From Gymnopus androsaceus JB14 (Eukaryota; Basidiomycota; Agaricomycetes; Agaricales; Omphalotaceae), in contig ML769383.1 of the NCBI GenBank assembly GCA_009733575.1, positions 124,001 to 188,000 on the forward strand: DNA of 64,000 nucleotides. The letters run 5' to 3'. Positions 45,832 to 57,703 of this stretch are shown here, one piece after another. The notes under the pieces were generated by a model, which saw nothing but the letters and a program-made list of their open reading frames with translations, did not search any database and was not told the DNA's origin. The position numbers and the translations under genes are program-made. Every line of letters begins with the position of its first letter. Position 1 is the first letter of the stretch.

Positions 45832-48427
45832 ATGCTTAGTGCAATAGCTGCACGAAAAGCAGCGGCTGCTGCTACGAATTTGGCCTCTACATCTACTTCA
45901 TCTGCTCCCATACTTTCTTCTTCTGAAGCGAGCTCCTCACCCACTCCTTCAAAACCAGCTGTTAAACGAAAACGGTCACAAGCCGGACTATCCGACGTAA
46001 AAACACCTCTACCGTCTACCTCAGCCTCCACCAAGAGCGTAAAAAAGATATCTCGAAGAAGCCTACTAAAATCTCGCGGCAGCCACGGTATTTTGAATCA
46101 CAGGTGCCGAATGTGGATGAATTTCGCGGACAAGAAGATGTCATTGTGTTGGAAGATGACGCTGACTCTGAGGAAGCGGACGTGGTTCAATCTCCTCTAA
46201 TCAAGGAGAAGAGTGAAAGAAGCTACTCCCCTAGTCGACCAATATCACTGGATGATTCTTCCGAAGAAGAACAGGAAAAGCAGGAGAATGCGGCCATCTC
46301 TGGGAATAGCATTCCAGAGCACTCTCTGCTAACAACGTTCGTCCCTGTAGAAGGCCGAAATATGTTCTATTTAACTGCAGAGGAAGCCTCTTCCGTCATG
46401 CATTCGCTTTCCACATCTCATCTCGTACCCTCATTGCTCTCAAACCCTCGGAGACGCTCACCCTTCTCGGGACATATAGGCTCACTGTGATTCATGGATT
46501 CGTCGAGGTTGGAGGTGCGATTCTTCATCAAGGCTCACATAATGTGTTCGCACCCCGGTCTTCGCCGCTGCCTTGCATACAAGCCCTTTCACCATCTCCT
46601 GTATCATCTCCTCTTCCGCACAGAGTTGAAACTGCAATCACTAAAGGTGATATTGTGATTATACTCCAAGAGTTGCGTACTGGCGTCGAGGGCTTGGGAA
46701 AAGTCTGTCGGACGTTTGAGGGAGTTTTTGGGGCGCATCCTAGGGATATTGTTAATCGTCTAGATGATGCATCTGCAGACGCGCTGAGACTAAAGGGCGT
46801 GCAAATCGTAAGTCTCATTTTGCTGCCGGTCCTGCATACCCGTTGATATATCTGTGTAGATTACCCAAAACTCAAAATACATCTCTGGTCTTACCATCCC
46901 GTCATCGTGGGGACGCGCTTTGGATAAAATATATCCTGCGCTGGCCGATCTTGCTGATCGTAATGCCGACATTGAGATGGAAGACGAGAATGGGGAGGAA
47001 ATGCCGACCCCACTGCCAGACATATACCTAGTTAAAGGTCCCAAAAAAATTGGCAAGAGTTCGTTTGCTAGGGCGTTGGTGAATAGGCTATTAACCCGGT
47101 AGATTTCTCTCAGTTTGCTCTAGATCGTGCTACTTACTTTCACTTCCTTTCCAGATATCATCGGGTCGCCTATCTCGAATGTGACCTTGGTCAATCCGAA
47201 TTCACACCCGGAGGAATGGTAGCACTCAACGTCATCCATAACCCACTTCTCGGACCTCCATTCACTCACCCAACTCTTCCCGCGCGAGCACATCTTCTCG
47301 GGGCGTTCTCACCTAAAACGAGCCCAGGCCATTATATCGAGGCTGTAAGGGATTTAGTCGAGTTTTGGGGACGGGAGATCAGCGTTGGTCCTGACTCTGA
47401 CTTGGCTGGATCGGATTCAATTGAGAAGACAGTGACACCACCACGCTTTAGCACCGTCCCACTCGTTGTCAACACTATGGGATGGGCCAAAGGTCTTGGT
47501 GCAGATCTATCACGTAAGGTGGAAGAAACACTCCTAGACTGCCTTTCATCTTCGCTTGCTTCTTTGGCATTTGGATTCGGTTCGAAGATAGAGAGATCGG
47601 AGATGCATGTATATGACTTCGAGTATGAGTATGAATTGGCCAACGGTCATGGATCTATTCCTAGATCGCAGCAGCAATTCGACGATCCTCAGATACACGG
47701 TCCTCACCGCGCACACTTGTATTCATTCCATGGACACGGAGCTGTATCTACTCCCTCCTTTTCCTCATCTCAAAAAATCCACCTTCATCGGATGGAACCT
47801 GCTCCAATCCATGGCACCTCGGGAACGACTACTCTGACAACAGCCACGGCATTGAGCAATTTCTCTGCAGCAGACCACCGCGCACTGAACATCCTATCCT
47901 ATTTCCACGCCATCTTTCCCTCCCCGGTTTCAGCTTCTTCTGACTCCTTCCGAGCATACAATTTCCGCGCACCTATACACACCACACAATGGGATACATC
48001 CCTCCCTCTTCTCGCGCGCCCTCCGTATCAGGTCGATGTGGCCGCCGCTGTTGACAAAGTTATTCTTCTTCCTGGAGCCGGAGCTGAAGAAGTAGTGGAA
48101 TCGGAGATTGAGAGAGTTCTGGGTGGTGCTGTAGTGGGTCTAGTATCGTTTGAACCTGGGACGCTTAACTTGGACCAGGAATCTTCGTCGTCCAAGAAGC
48201 TAAAGACGAAGACGAAGATCCCGTACTCACCATCATTGTCTTCTTCCTCTCTCCCTTCCTATCCCTCTCCCACTAATTCATCCGCCTTTGGAATTGCCCT
48301 GATACGGAGCGTCGCTCCAGGTGGGTCCCATCTTCATGTGCTTACGCCATTGCCTCCTGCACTATGCACCAGTACGAGGATGATTGTCAAGGGAGAAATG
48401 GAGCTCCCTGTATGGGGTTTTAATTGA
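45832..48427 (+). CDS. GRC3: Polynucleotide 5'-kinase Grc3/Nol9
   Basis: Nucleolar RNA kinase that works with Las1 in ITS2 processing of pre-rRNA; also linked to rDNA termination. The ATG at 45832 (MLSAIAARKAAAAATNLAST) begins a disordered basic/acidic N-terminus. A beta domain follows (TLTLLGTYRLTVIHGFVEVG, GGAILHQGSHNVFAPRSSPL). The kinase core has Walker A VKGPKKIGKSSFARALVNRL, then RVAYLECDLGQSEFTPGGMV (Walker B-like Asp and lid), NPLLGPPFTHP and VPLVVNTMGWAKGLGADL. The C-terminal domain runs RALNILSYFHA to VKGEMELPVWGFN. Two breaks in the N-terminal third (near 46,060 and 46,420) each need one extra base to keep frame; the kinase core is intact. Stop at 48425-48427. Confidence 0.88.
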
Positions 48428-49197
48428 CTTTCGCGGGAGAGACAATGATAAAGAGAGGGATGCACCATTCTTGCAATGGGATAAAGGCGTTGGTCTGGGA
48501 GCGGGGAAGCGGAGGGTGAGGAGGAATTTGATGAGGAAAGGCCAAGGAGTGTAACAGGCTCCAATACAACACGACATGACTCCCCACATTTTCGTTGCGT
48601 ATCCTTGTTCTCTTTTGAGAAGAAAGCAATCATTGAATTCTGCTTCACTTCATACAACTTTCAGATGCTTAGATGTTGGTTAACTCTGTGCGACTGACTC
48701 ATCCAAGAATTTGGACCAGCTTAACAGCTTAACAGCTTAACGCTGACTGAGCGTCTATCTTTACCCTCAACAGCTTTGAGGTGACTTTTTGAGGAGTTTT
48801 TGTTGACATGTCCTGAATCATCTTGATGAAGACGTTGTGTTGAATGTTGGCTATACCTGCACATACAGTGACGATAATTCTTTCCTTCATTCCCCGATGG
48901 TGGGATTTTCGTAGTTCCCCGCTTTCCGTTGCTTCAAAACAATTGACGGCGACCATTATTCCTCCTTGATACCATAAACAAGGTCTTTGGATTGAGGCAA
49001 CAACAGAGCGGGAGGTCGCTACATACGTAGTGAGTTTGAATAATGTGACGCGAATCATTTTTAAAAACTGTTGGTTTTCCTCCCAGTTCCACCCCGCCCG
49101 AAGTCCAAAACATTTTGTTCTGGTTGTCGATTTCGGTGATCAGCTCCACCTAGGTCTCCGAGCATACCTTACCGCCCACTGTCGCTTTTCTGGATCC
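48428..49197. other. Intergenic, no gene recognised
   Basis: About 770 bp. It contains a perfect triple repeat of an 8-mer (AGCTTAAC x3, 48718-48741). A 110-codon open frame on the minus strand (48729-49058) has no conserved motif, and I did not accept it as a gene. The promoter of the downstream orphan should lie here. Confidence 0.4.
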
Positions 49198-49737
49198 ATG
49201 TCGCAGCTTGGGCGGTACGGTGCTGCCCATCGTAATGACGCCTCGGGATCCCAGCAACAGCAGACAGTTCCTACACCAACTAACATCTCAAATATCGCAC
49301 TCCCCGTGATACGCGAACTAATCTTAGGCTGGCTTCAAAGCTTCCTCGATGTCATGGCCGCGTATCAGAATTTGAATATACCTGGGATAATGGCGCCGTA
49401 TGATGGATATCCGCTCCCGCAAGGATTTCCGTTTCCTAGCCCCATCCGACGGGGTTTCAACCAGCCAAATCTTCTCCTTGATGATGTTCTCCGGCTTCTC
49501 CCTCTTCTTTCGCATCGTGTCGATCCATTAAACGCTCGGACTGCTGCTCAGGTTCGAGCTAGAAATTTCAGTGTCGTTTTTGTACAGTCCGATATATTCC
49601 ACTGGGTCGAAGAGTTGCCAAACCGGGATGGTCAGATAAATTGGAGGTTTAAAGCTTATTTAGTGATCCACGGATACCCAACTCAGAGACGGTCTCCGCT
49701 CAGATGGGAGCTGAGATGGGGTGAGCAATGGTATTGA
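49198..49737 (+). CDS. Uncharacterised protein, ~180 residues
   Basis: I do not recognise it. Single exon from the ATG at 49198 (MSQLGRYGAAHRNDASGSQQ) to TGA at 49735-49737. After a Gln/Ser/Thr-rich N-terminus comes an amphipathic helix (VIRELILGWLQSFLDVMAAY), a Pro/Gly/Tyr-rich middle (YDGYPLPQGFPFPSPIRRGF), a second helix (NLLLDDVLRLLPLLSHRVDP) and a Trp/Arg-rich end (RRSPLRWELRWGEQWY). No signal peptide or zinc motif. The composition looks protein-like, but without a homologue it remains a prediction; an intronless chance frame cannot be excluded. Confidence 0.4.
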   Translation: MSQLGRYGAAHRNDASGSQQQQTVPTPTNISNIALPVIRELILGWLQSFLDVMAAYQNLNIPGIMAPYDGYPLPQGFPFPSPIRRGFNQPNLLLDDVLRLLPLLSHRVDPLNARTAAQVRARNFSVVFVQSDIFHWVEELPNRDGQINWRFKAYLVIHGYPTQRRSPLRWELRWGEQWY

Positions 49738-50420
49738 TACTTAAGCCGTATTGCTAAAGCTCTTTTCGTATAGGAACAATCATACTAGGGGCTTTTGAAT
49801 TGGATAGGTCGCTATTAGAATGACCCATTCGATGCGCTGCGCTCCCTTGGCATTAGTGCGCAATTTGTCCTGCAGACCCTCATACTATCTGTGCAAACAC
49901 ACAACACCATAGTTTTGAAAAGGACGCCAGCTGGAATCGCGTTCATACCGGGGTCAAGATTATAGGGCGATGGGAGGAATAGCTGAATCGATAAAGTCAC
50001 TGTAGCTTAGTTATTAGGCTTCTCGACCCATATGGACTGTTAACTCGGTTTTGGATCAAAACACTGGCAGAGGAGTCCGGTCAAAGCGTAACATCTTGGG
50101 TTGTCGAGATCCTTATATCCATGTTATAGTAGACTAACGAAGAACTATTAGGTAAACTATAGTCTCTGGAGAAGGAGATGGCGTCGCCTTGAAAATAAAA
50201 TAGTTGCTTAATAGTATTTATCCTCTGCAACTTCGAAAAATACAAATTTACTGACAATGCATACACATGCTTATATTCTAGCACTGTAAACCGGCGAAAT
50301 TGCGCGTAAAGATCTCGCTGCTCCCGGAACTTGAGCTATTCACAGCTTGGATTCAGCAGGATTCAGCAGATTCCAACTTCGAAAACTTAGACGCCCATCT
50401 TCCCTCTACCTTTCATCACA
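49738..50420. other. Intergenic, no gene recognised
   Basis: About 680 bp with no conserved coding sequence on either strand. It includes the REC114 promoter. No repeat or RNA gene noticed. Confidence 0.4.
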
Positions 50421-51703
50421 ATGTCGCACTCAATTACCACAACTGCGACGTATATGCTCCTGAAATACTCTAGATCTTATCCTCAGACACCACATGACAG
50501 TAACTCTGAGTGGCAGCACTTTACAAAGCCTGTAATCAAGCTCATACTGGACGTGAAAAAGTCTTCGACTAAAGGTGAACTAGAATCTGTTCTTTTGCGC
50601 ATAATTTGGTCCATGGAGGGGCCGAATCTCCAGGATCGTAACGAAATAACATTTGTAAGTCTTTTTCCAGCATTCAACGCGTCTTTTGGAGCTAGACATT
50701 GTACAACCAGGAAAACTTTGATCTGCTCTCCTTTTCTTCCTTTCCGTCGCGCCAAGTAGACAAACAACAAGGAGGATTGCCTCTCAAGGCCGTTTATCGC
50801 GATTCTGTCGTTGGTATACGATATCTCGATTTGTCCCAATGGGGTGAGCTTTCTTTACGACGCCACAAAGACGCGTCGCATCCTGACCTCATTTCCATAG
50901 ACGTTTCGCCGATTCCAAATCACATTTCAATCCGCTAACGATGCATCTCAGTTCATTGATTCTATCAGCTCAGTGTGCCCTTCTAAACCAAACACTACCG
51001 CAGGAGCCCAAGCTCATAATCCTCAAATCATGGCTGCACCTTCGATTTTGCATCACTCAGTCGTAAACAGCATTTCTCATCCTCCTTTTCCGCTTGGTGC
51101 TTTACCAGCTCACGCAGAAATGTTCTCTGCTATGGCTCCGTCGCACAGGCTTTCGTCATATCCTACTACGCATTTTAATCACCCCGTCACTTATACATCT
51201 GGAATGCCCATGCCCATTTCCTCCTCTCCCATGCCAATAAATCGTCAGGCTCCACCAACATCTTCCTCACCGCCCCTTCCCCCGTCTTCCGGAAAATCTC
51301 CGTTTCAGTTCAGCGCGTCTCAAACCCATCCTCATTCTCAACTATCCTCTTCTTACACACCAACACCCCAACCGGAATATCCATACTACTCTCAGCCTCA
51401 GCCTTCACCAGCCTCGACCTCCACTGGAATATCTCCTAAGGAACCGAGGACGGGAACGTTGGAAAAGGAGGTTCAGACAATGGAGGTTCAAACTTCTGAA
51501 CAATTTATTTTAGCTTTACGAGAGGCAACATCGTTGTACCAGTTGCCTCATAGCACTCTCGAGAAGCTTATTGGGGACGTTGTTCGTGAAGATGGGTTCG
51601 TGAACCTGGTCTGTGATTTTCTTTTCCGTTGATTCAACCTTCTTACCAGTCTCAGATGGAAAACTTGTCCTCGATGTGGAGGCTAAAAGGTTATATCGGT
51701 TAA
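50421..51703 (+). CDS. REC114: Meiotic recombination protein Rec114
   Basis: Partner of Mei4 and Spo11 in forming meiotic double-strand breaks; the N-terminus folds like a PH domain. Exons: MSHSITTTATYMLLKYSRSY..VIKLILDVKKSSTKGELESV / TLYNQENFDLLSFSSFPSRQ..VVGIRYLDLSQW / FRRFQITFQSANDASQFIDS, then ISSVCPSKP, which is the Rec114 end-of-domain signature. A long Pro/Ser-rich linker leads to the C-terminal helical motif (STLEKLIGDVVREDGFVNLS / QMENLSSMWRLKGYIG), which binds Mei4 in other species. TAA at 51701-51703. The third intron joins in frame only if the GGGG at 50841-50844 is three bases. Identification relies on motif spacing; overall sequence is fast-evolving, as expected for this family. 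Confidence 0.68.
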
Positions 51704-51860
51704 GAATGGGTTTGATTGGCAAGAAAAGGTCCTGTTTGTAACAGGACGCGTAAGTATATGTACAAGCACAAGATTTGTGGTTACGGTTCGGGTAATTTAC
51801 TTAAAAGCATTCAGATTATGCACAAGATAGTTCGATATGAGGTCAAAATGAAGAGATATT

Positions 51861-54800
51861 TCAAACCAATACATCGGCAGGGTCCCAGCCATAATACTTG
51901 CGAAGTTTCTTGCTAAATTCCTTGAGCAAGATAGGCGGAATCGTACTATCGGGATGAGCTATAACGGAGTCAGTACACAAAGGGAGCCAAGGGCGACAAA
52001 TGACATACGTTTGTGGAAGGAGATGGACTGTCGAAGAATGATCAGCTTAGGTCTATGTACCGTGAATATCAAACTTACGCGGTCCCTGGAATCAGGAGGA
52101 TCGAAACGAACGCTTGAACCTGCGGTACTAGGGTCATACTTGAAACCCAGGTCTGTCAAAACCTGAGGAGTAAAGTTGGGCAACCATTCATTTCATTGGA
52201 AAAATAAAAACACGAACCTTCACAAAGGTTTCCCACTTCATCCCAGCTGAGCCCTTGGTCTCGTCTTCAGCCGTGTTGAGGATCTGGTGCACGTAGGTCC
52301 TCGTTTTCTTGCCCAAGTTCGAGAACCAGGCTCGCCTTTCCTTCTGTTCAGTCGAAGTATCTTTCTTCTTTTCCTTTCCGACACCCAATTTCTCGAAAAG
52401 ACCCTTGGTCGTGGAGAAGATAGATGCCTGTGCAGACCTGGATTTGACCTTCGCCTTTGGAATGTCAAGCTGCTCTGATTGAAGGTAAGACCTGGCTGAC
52501 TGTGCAGTCGTTACGGTCTCCAACGGGAAGAACGAAGTGGTCGACTGCGAAGCAGGCGGTGCGACTTTAGGCTTAGCGGCGGGCTTTGGTTGAGCCTTTG
52601 CAGCAGCAGGAGAAGGCGCGGGGCTTGGGCTAGCTGGGGGAGGAGTAACAGATTCGGGAACAGCTTCGGGAACAGCAGGAGCCGCAGCCTCTTCAGGCTC
52701 AGCTGCAGCAGCGGGTTTCTTCTTCTTCTTGGGCTTCTTCTTCTTCTTCTTCTTTTTGGCGTTAGACACGTCGTCATCTTCATCCGAAACTTCTTCAATG
52801 GTAACTCCAGCGGTACCCTGAGGACCATCGGCTGAAGTTGTAGAGTTCGGACAATCTTCCAATGGCAAAGTGTCTTGCAAAAAAAATGCTCACCCGTAGT
52901 TTTTGTCGTAGTTTTGGCTTTGGCTGGGGCCTTTGGAGGAAGTTTATTACCGGTAGTCTTCAGTTTGGAGTCCTTGCTGAACATTCGTCCTAGAAGATAT
53001 TCAGATTCAACACCAGACGAGTTTTGGACTAGCTTACCTCTCAAGGAGCCCAGCAATTTTAAAAACGGATTACCTTTGCGATCCTCATTAGTGAAAGGAT
53101 CGAGCTCAGGGTTATCCGCTGGCTCCTGCCAGTTGACCGCAGTCGCAGCATCCATCGCCTCTCGAAGCAGGTCGCGAATTTCGTCCTCTTGATCAGTATC
53201 GTAACCACTCTCATCGTCCGAATCACCACTATCGTCATCGTCGTCACTTTCATCCGAGTCGCTCCAATCGCCGTCGTCGTCGTCCGAGTCGGAAACGATC
53301 CTGAAGAGGAGGCATTGAAGAATCACTGTCTTCGCCGTAAGTGATTGCTAGAGGCTTCTTCTTCTTGCCATCGAGCTTTGGAAGGGCCATCGTCGTCATC
53401 ATCACCATCGTTTCCTGCCTTCAGGCGCAAGCGATTGTAGGAATGCCAGTGAGGAGTAGGATTCAGAACCTCTTTCAAGTTCCAGAGAGCATCGATGTCC
53501 TTCCCGCATTGCGCTTTATAATTCTAAAGAAGAAGGTCAATGAAGATGAGAACATTAGGGTAGGAGAAGATTGCGTACACTGTTGATAGTTTTCCACATT
53601 GTATCAAGAACATCCTTGATTTTAGTACGAGTCAACGGTTGTATCATTTCCTTGAAGTTTCCCCACTTTTCAGATGCGGCTTCGGACCAGGTTTGCGCGA
53701 CCTCCCATTGGTTATAGGATTCGGGCATATTTCGGGGCTCCTTCTTCCAATCTTTGCCATCAGGAGACAGCAGAGGCGTCTCAAGAATTTGCTGAAGTTG
53801 TACAGAGATCTAGACGAGAGCAATGTAAGAACGTGCCCAAACAGTACACGGTAAATACTTACCGAGAGATCTCCGACGGCATCCCAAAGTTCCTGAGGGA
53901 AACGTTTTGCCTCCCTCGGACTCTCCTCGACGGCGTCGTGTAGAATCTGATACAATATGGCCTTGGGATACGGGGCACGAGGGAAGCAAAGTTCGACGAT
54001 GATCGAGTCGAGGAAGGAAGAGCAAGCTTTGCGCGTCTCTTGCCAATCAAACGAAAACTTGGTCTCGCCTGATTCAGTGGTAACCTCTTTGAAATAGCAA
54101 GCGTAATGGCCTATCTAAGGATTCAGTACATGCGTCAAACGTAGAGGGAGATTTGAGCCATACGAGTAGTTGTTGCAAGAAGCGAAAACTTGGTCTGACT
54201 GAGGTCAACAAGAATATTGACGAGATCGTAGAGGACGAGATACTGGGAACGAAGGCTATCGTCCTTTCTCAGGGTCGCGACAACGCTTTCATCGGTCAAT
54301 CCAGCATCCTTCAATTGGTAAAGAGTGTCGACGACGATTTTCCAAGCTGATCCAAGCATGTATGCGTTATGAATCCTGATCAGTATGTCAATATGCGCGT
54401 CAAGTGAGCCAAAAAGCACATATAATTACCTATCGGATACAGTTTTCGCGACGTAGGCCGAGTTTTTAAGTATTTCTTCGCTATTTTGCTTTCCACTGCC
54501 AGCATTGCGAGATCTGATTTCCTTCTCGATGTCAACAAAAAAGAATTCTGGGTCTTTAAGATTCGAAATCTCATCCAAATTTTCTAAGGTGCCAATGTTA
54601 TAAACATTGAGTGTGAATGCAAAACAGATATACCGCTCAGTTGAGACTCCGCAAGTTTGAGACACAGCTCTAGGCGGAAAGGTGTCAAGAGTGATTTGGT
54701 AGCTTTATCCACAAGATCCTCTGTAGAAAACTGTTCAATAACAGAAGATCTAGAAGGAAGAGGGAGATACGCACCGGCAAGCAAGTCCAACTTTTCCCTA

Positions 54801-55112
54801 CCCGTCATCTTGCTCATAAGAACCATTTCTCCCGTGCCTCTGGCCTGGGCCCTAAGCACCAACGCGCGGGACGTACTAGGCTTGGTTTCTCTGGGCTCTC
54901 CGTCCTTCCACTTCCCTGTTGGTACGATCGTCAGGGCGGATTGAGACTGCAGAACGCGTTGACAACAATGGAAAGGATCCGTCGCCCAGCAGCCCAGATA
55001 TCAGCGTGTACTAACCATGATGTTTTTGCACTTCCTTTGGTCCTGTAGATATAAGGTCTCGAGATTTGGCAGCCTTACGCACTAGCGGGCCAGTTTTTGC
55101 GTTCGGAGGCAT
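51861..55112 (-). CDS. Large protein with HicA-like C-terminal domain
   Basis: Agaricomycete protein of unknown role. The start at 55112 gives MPPNAKTGPLVRKAAKSRDL. An all-helical N-terminal half follows (ALVLRAQARGTGEMVLMSKM, NAYMLGSAWKIVVDTLYQLK, FLDSIIVELCFPRAPYPKAI, QILHDAVEESPREAKRFPQE). Then an extreme acidic tract (Asp/Ser/Glu, 53,150-53,310), a Lys-rich tract (KKKKKKKKPKKKKKP) and a Pro/Ala-rich linker. The last about 75 residues (GMKWETFVKVLTDLGFKYDP, GSSVRFDPPDSRD, SISFHKPHPDSTIPPILLKE, FSKKLRKYYGW) have the order and spacing of the HicA/YcfA fold. The position of the catalytic His in bacterial HicA is Ser here (GSS), so an RNA-binding role is likelier than cleavage. About a dozen introns; TGA at 51861-51863. 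Confidence 0.75.
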
Positions 55113-55471
55113 GTTGAGCTACTCCCAAGATGAGGGGAAGAAACAAGGGCAGTCGAAGTGAAATTTCAAATTTAATATTTAATAATTAAGGTTAAAAAAT
55201 GATCACGCGTCATCGTACAATAACTTTAGTCCTCTCGCATCCTGTTCGCGTCCTTGTTCTTCTTGAGCATCAAGCTGAGATCTAGACTTGTATGGATGAC
55301 GACGACGACGACCCGATATTTTGATTCCGATCCTATCATCCGATTTCATCACAGAGTTTAATGACAGTTGCCTCACAAATGCGCTGCTTGTTCTACATCT
55401 TCGTTCCTTTCTCTTTCTTTCTTTCGGTTCCTTTTTTCTTTCAACGGCCCTTGCAGCTTCTTGCGGCCTAG
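55113..55471. promoter_or_regulatory. Divergent promoter region
   Basis: 359 bp between divergent starts, with AT-rich (TTTAATATTTAATAATTAAG near 55,160) and pyrimidine-rich (near 55,400) stretches as in fungal promoters. No specific binding site assigned. Confidence 0.4.
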
Positions 55472-57260
55472 ATGGCTTCCTTCAACTTGACTGGTGAGCC
55501 GACTCACTGGTCGATGTGCTCGATTTCAATTTTCACACGGTTTTTACAGTTGAAGATAGTTCACCTCTGATATCGTATCTTCCAGCTGGTGCTTGGGTAG
55601 ATTCTCCCAGTAATGACACTTTGATCTCTGCAAGTCTTTATAGAATGTTTTGTTCTGTCCGTTCTAACGCTGTCTCAGTCGTATTCTGGTTCTTCTTACC
55701 ACATTACTTCCACTCAAGGGGCTACAGCGACCATAGCTTTCAACGGTACTGGGTGCGCAGTTATCTCATGCTATACGGCTCTCTGGACTTACGTGTTCTT
55801 CAGGTTAACAATATTTGGAGGCCATAGGACAAATTATGGAACGTATCAAATATCCGTGGATGGGAAAGTTGTTGCTTCCGAATCCTCTGCTGGTCAAAAT
55901 ACTGTTCTGCAAGTTATGGGTACGGCTTCTGGACTGAGCAATGGGCAACATACTGCCATCCTCACGAGCTCTAGCGCTTCACCAATCGATATTGACTATG
56001 TCAGTATAGAGACTGAGATTGGAGAACCTGGGTATGTCTTACAACAAGTTACCAACTAAATCTGACGCGTTTCATTGCAGTTCTGTGCTGGCCATGTCTA
56101 CAATAGACGATAGCAGATGCCAGTTTCGTCTATACACCTCAGTCGGAATGGAGTATCAATGATCAGGACATGTTTATCGACAATACTTTACAGTGCGTTC
56201 TTGACGTCTTGGTTGTGACGGGTGCTGATACGTCGTATCTTTTCCTAGCTATACTCAGAGCGCTGGCGCCAGTGCGTCTGTGACATTTTCGGGCGAGGCT
56301 GTAGCTTTATATGGTACCGTCTCTGAGGACCATGCAGATATTCGCCTCTTATTAGATGGAGAAAGCGTCACTTTTGGCGCTGGTGCCAACGGTCTCGCTA
56401 GCACCCTTCATACAAAGGTTTGATCATTTTGCTGTTCAGGCTGTTACCATTTCTAACGCATTGTACTCCAGATCCTTCTCGTGTGTTTTCTTTTGAGTGC
56501 ACTAAAAGTTACTATGCCCTTATGCTGCTTTTTCAGTATTACGCGCTCGGTCTGAGTTCAAATCAACATAATTTGACGGTTTATGCAGATCCCTCAACAA
56601 ATACTGGGCCATTTATCGATGTTGATGCTGTGTTCGTGTATTCAACCTGGGGGCTCCAATCAAACATCTCCTTCATCCTCTGATGAACCTTCCGGCGTGC
56701 AACGGCAAGTGAACTCCTTTCCTTCTAATCATGTCATCCTAATAAGTAATCCAAAGCAGCGACGCGAAACATTCCAAAATGACAGAAAAGACCATGATAG
56801 GAATTATAGTCGGTTCTGTTCTTGGTTTCTTGCTGTTGCTAGCACTTCTTTTCTTCTTCCTGCGTTGGCGGCGTCGGCGACAAAGAAGCAAGGATGAGAT
56901 GCTTTCCCCTCTTACTCCGACGCTTCCCTTCCAACAACCTGATATGTTGGAAGCTGGTCGTTCCACTCGGCCAAAGGGATCAACCAGGGTGTCCCAAAAT
57001 TCAATGACTAGTTTCTACAGTGACCCTCTGGATGAAGGATTTCTTGGCCAGTCTGGTAGGCCCAGCAACGCCGAAACGTTTGCTTCGACTGCTCCCATCA
57101 TTACTTCTGCTCCTGCCAATGCCAATGCCACCGTCAGTGACAATCAATCCATGAGTTCGGTAAGTACATAGCCAATGTATTGGGACGTGTGAGCTGACGA
57201 TATGCTACTCAGAACACTCCGGCGAGACCGAATCAACGACCTCCTCCTTTGGTTCTATGA
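55472..57260 (+). CDS. Single-pass membrane protein with two ectodomain repeats
   Basis: Probable surface glycoprotein, family of unknown function common in Agaricomycetes. The ATG at 55472 gives MASFNLT, spliced directly to VEDSSPLISYLPAGAWVDSP; no signal peptide. Repeat 1: GATATIAFNGTGVTIFGGHR, YGTYQISVDGKVVASES, NGQHTAILTSS. Repeat 2: FVYTPQSEWSINDQDMFIDN, ASASVTFSGEAVALYGTVSE, HADIRLLLDGESVTF, QHNLTVYAD. Each looks like a galactose-binding-type beta sandwich. A Ser/Pro stalk precedes one transmembrane helix (TMIGIIVGSVLGFLLLLALL plus FFFL) and the stop-transfer RWRRRRQRSK. The tail is about 115 residues, Ser/Pro-rich. The last exon ends RPPPLVL, TGA 57258-57260. Same plan as the protein at 14538-15920. 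Confidence 0.78.
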
Positions 57261-57703
57261 GTAGTGTTACTGTAGAAATATGTAGTTTATTACACCATGG
57301 TTCTACAGAGATAAATATTTATTGCTCTACATACCGATTGATTCGAGACCGGTACGAGACGCGAGACTTAAAAAGGAATGGTACAGTCGTCCAATAGCCG
57401 TCGCCCGATAGATTGGATCATCATTTGTTTGTAGGCGTGGTAACCGTGAGTGGCTATAATGGGACAACAAATACAAGTACCGTCCGTTTCTCCCCCGACG
57501 TTCCCTTCCATCTTCCTTTTCCGAGTCTTTCTTTTCTTTGGGTCTTGAGCTGCGCTCTCTTTCTTGCTCATCCATTCAAATTCTTTTCTCTATACCCAAT
57601 TCTAACAGACCTTCCCCAAACCCTTCAACTTTCATCTCCCTGATTTGAGCAGCGCTCATTGCACTCTCTTCTTCACATTTCGACCGATTATCACTTTAAA
57701 GCG
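57261..57703. other. Intergenic
   Basis: 443 bp between same-strand genes. Pyrimidine-rich tracts near 57,480-57,680 fit the promoter and start region of the next gene. Open frames on the minus strand here are low-complexity and were not accepted. Confidence 0.4.

Noticed and set aside
48729..49058. 110-codon minus-strand frame between GRC3 and the orphan
   Set aside because: No recognisable motif and no splice continuation; looks like a chance frame.
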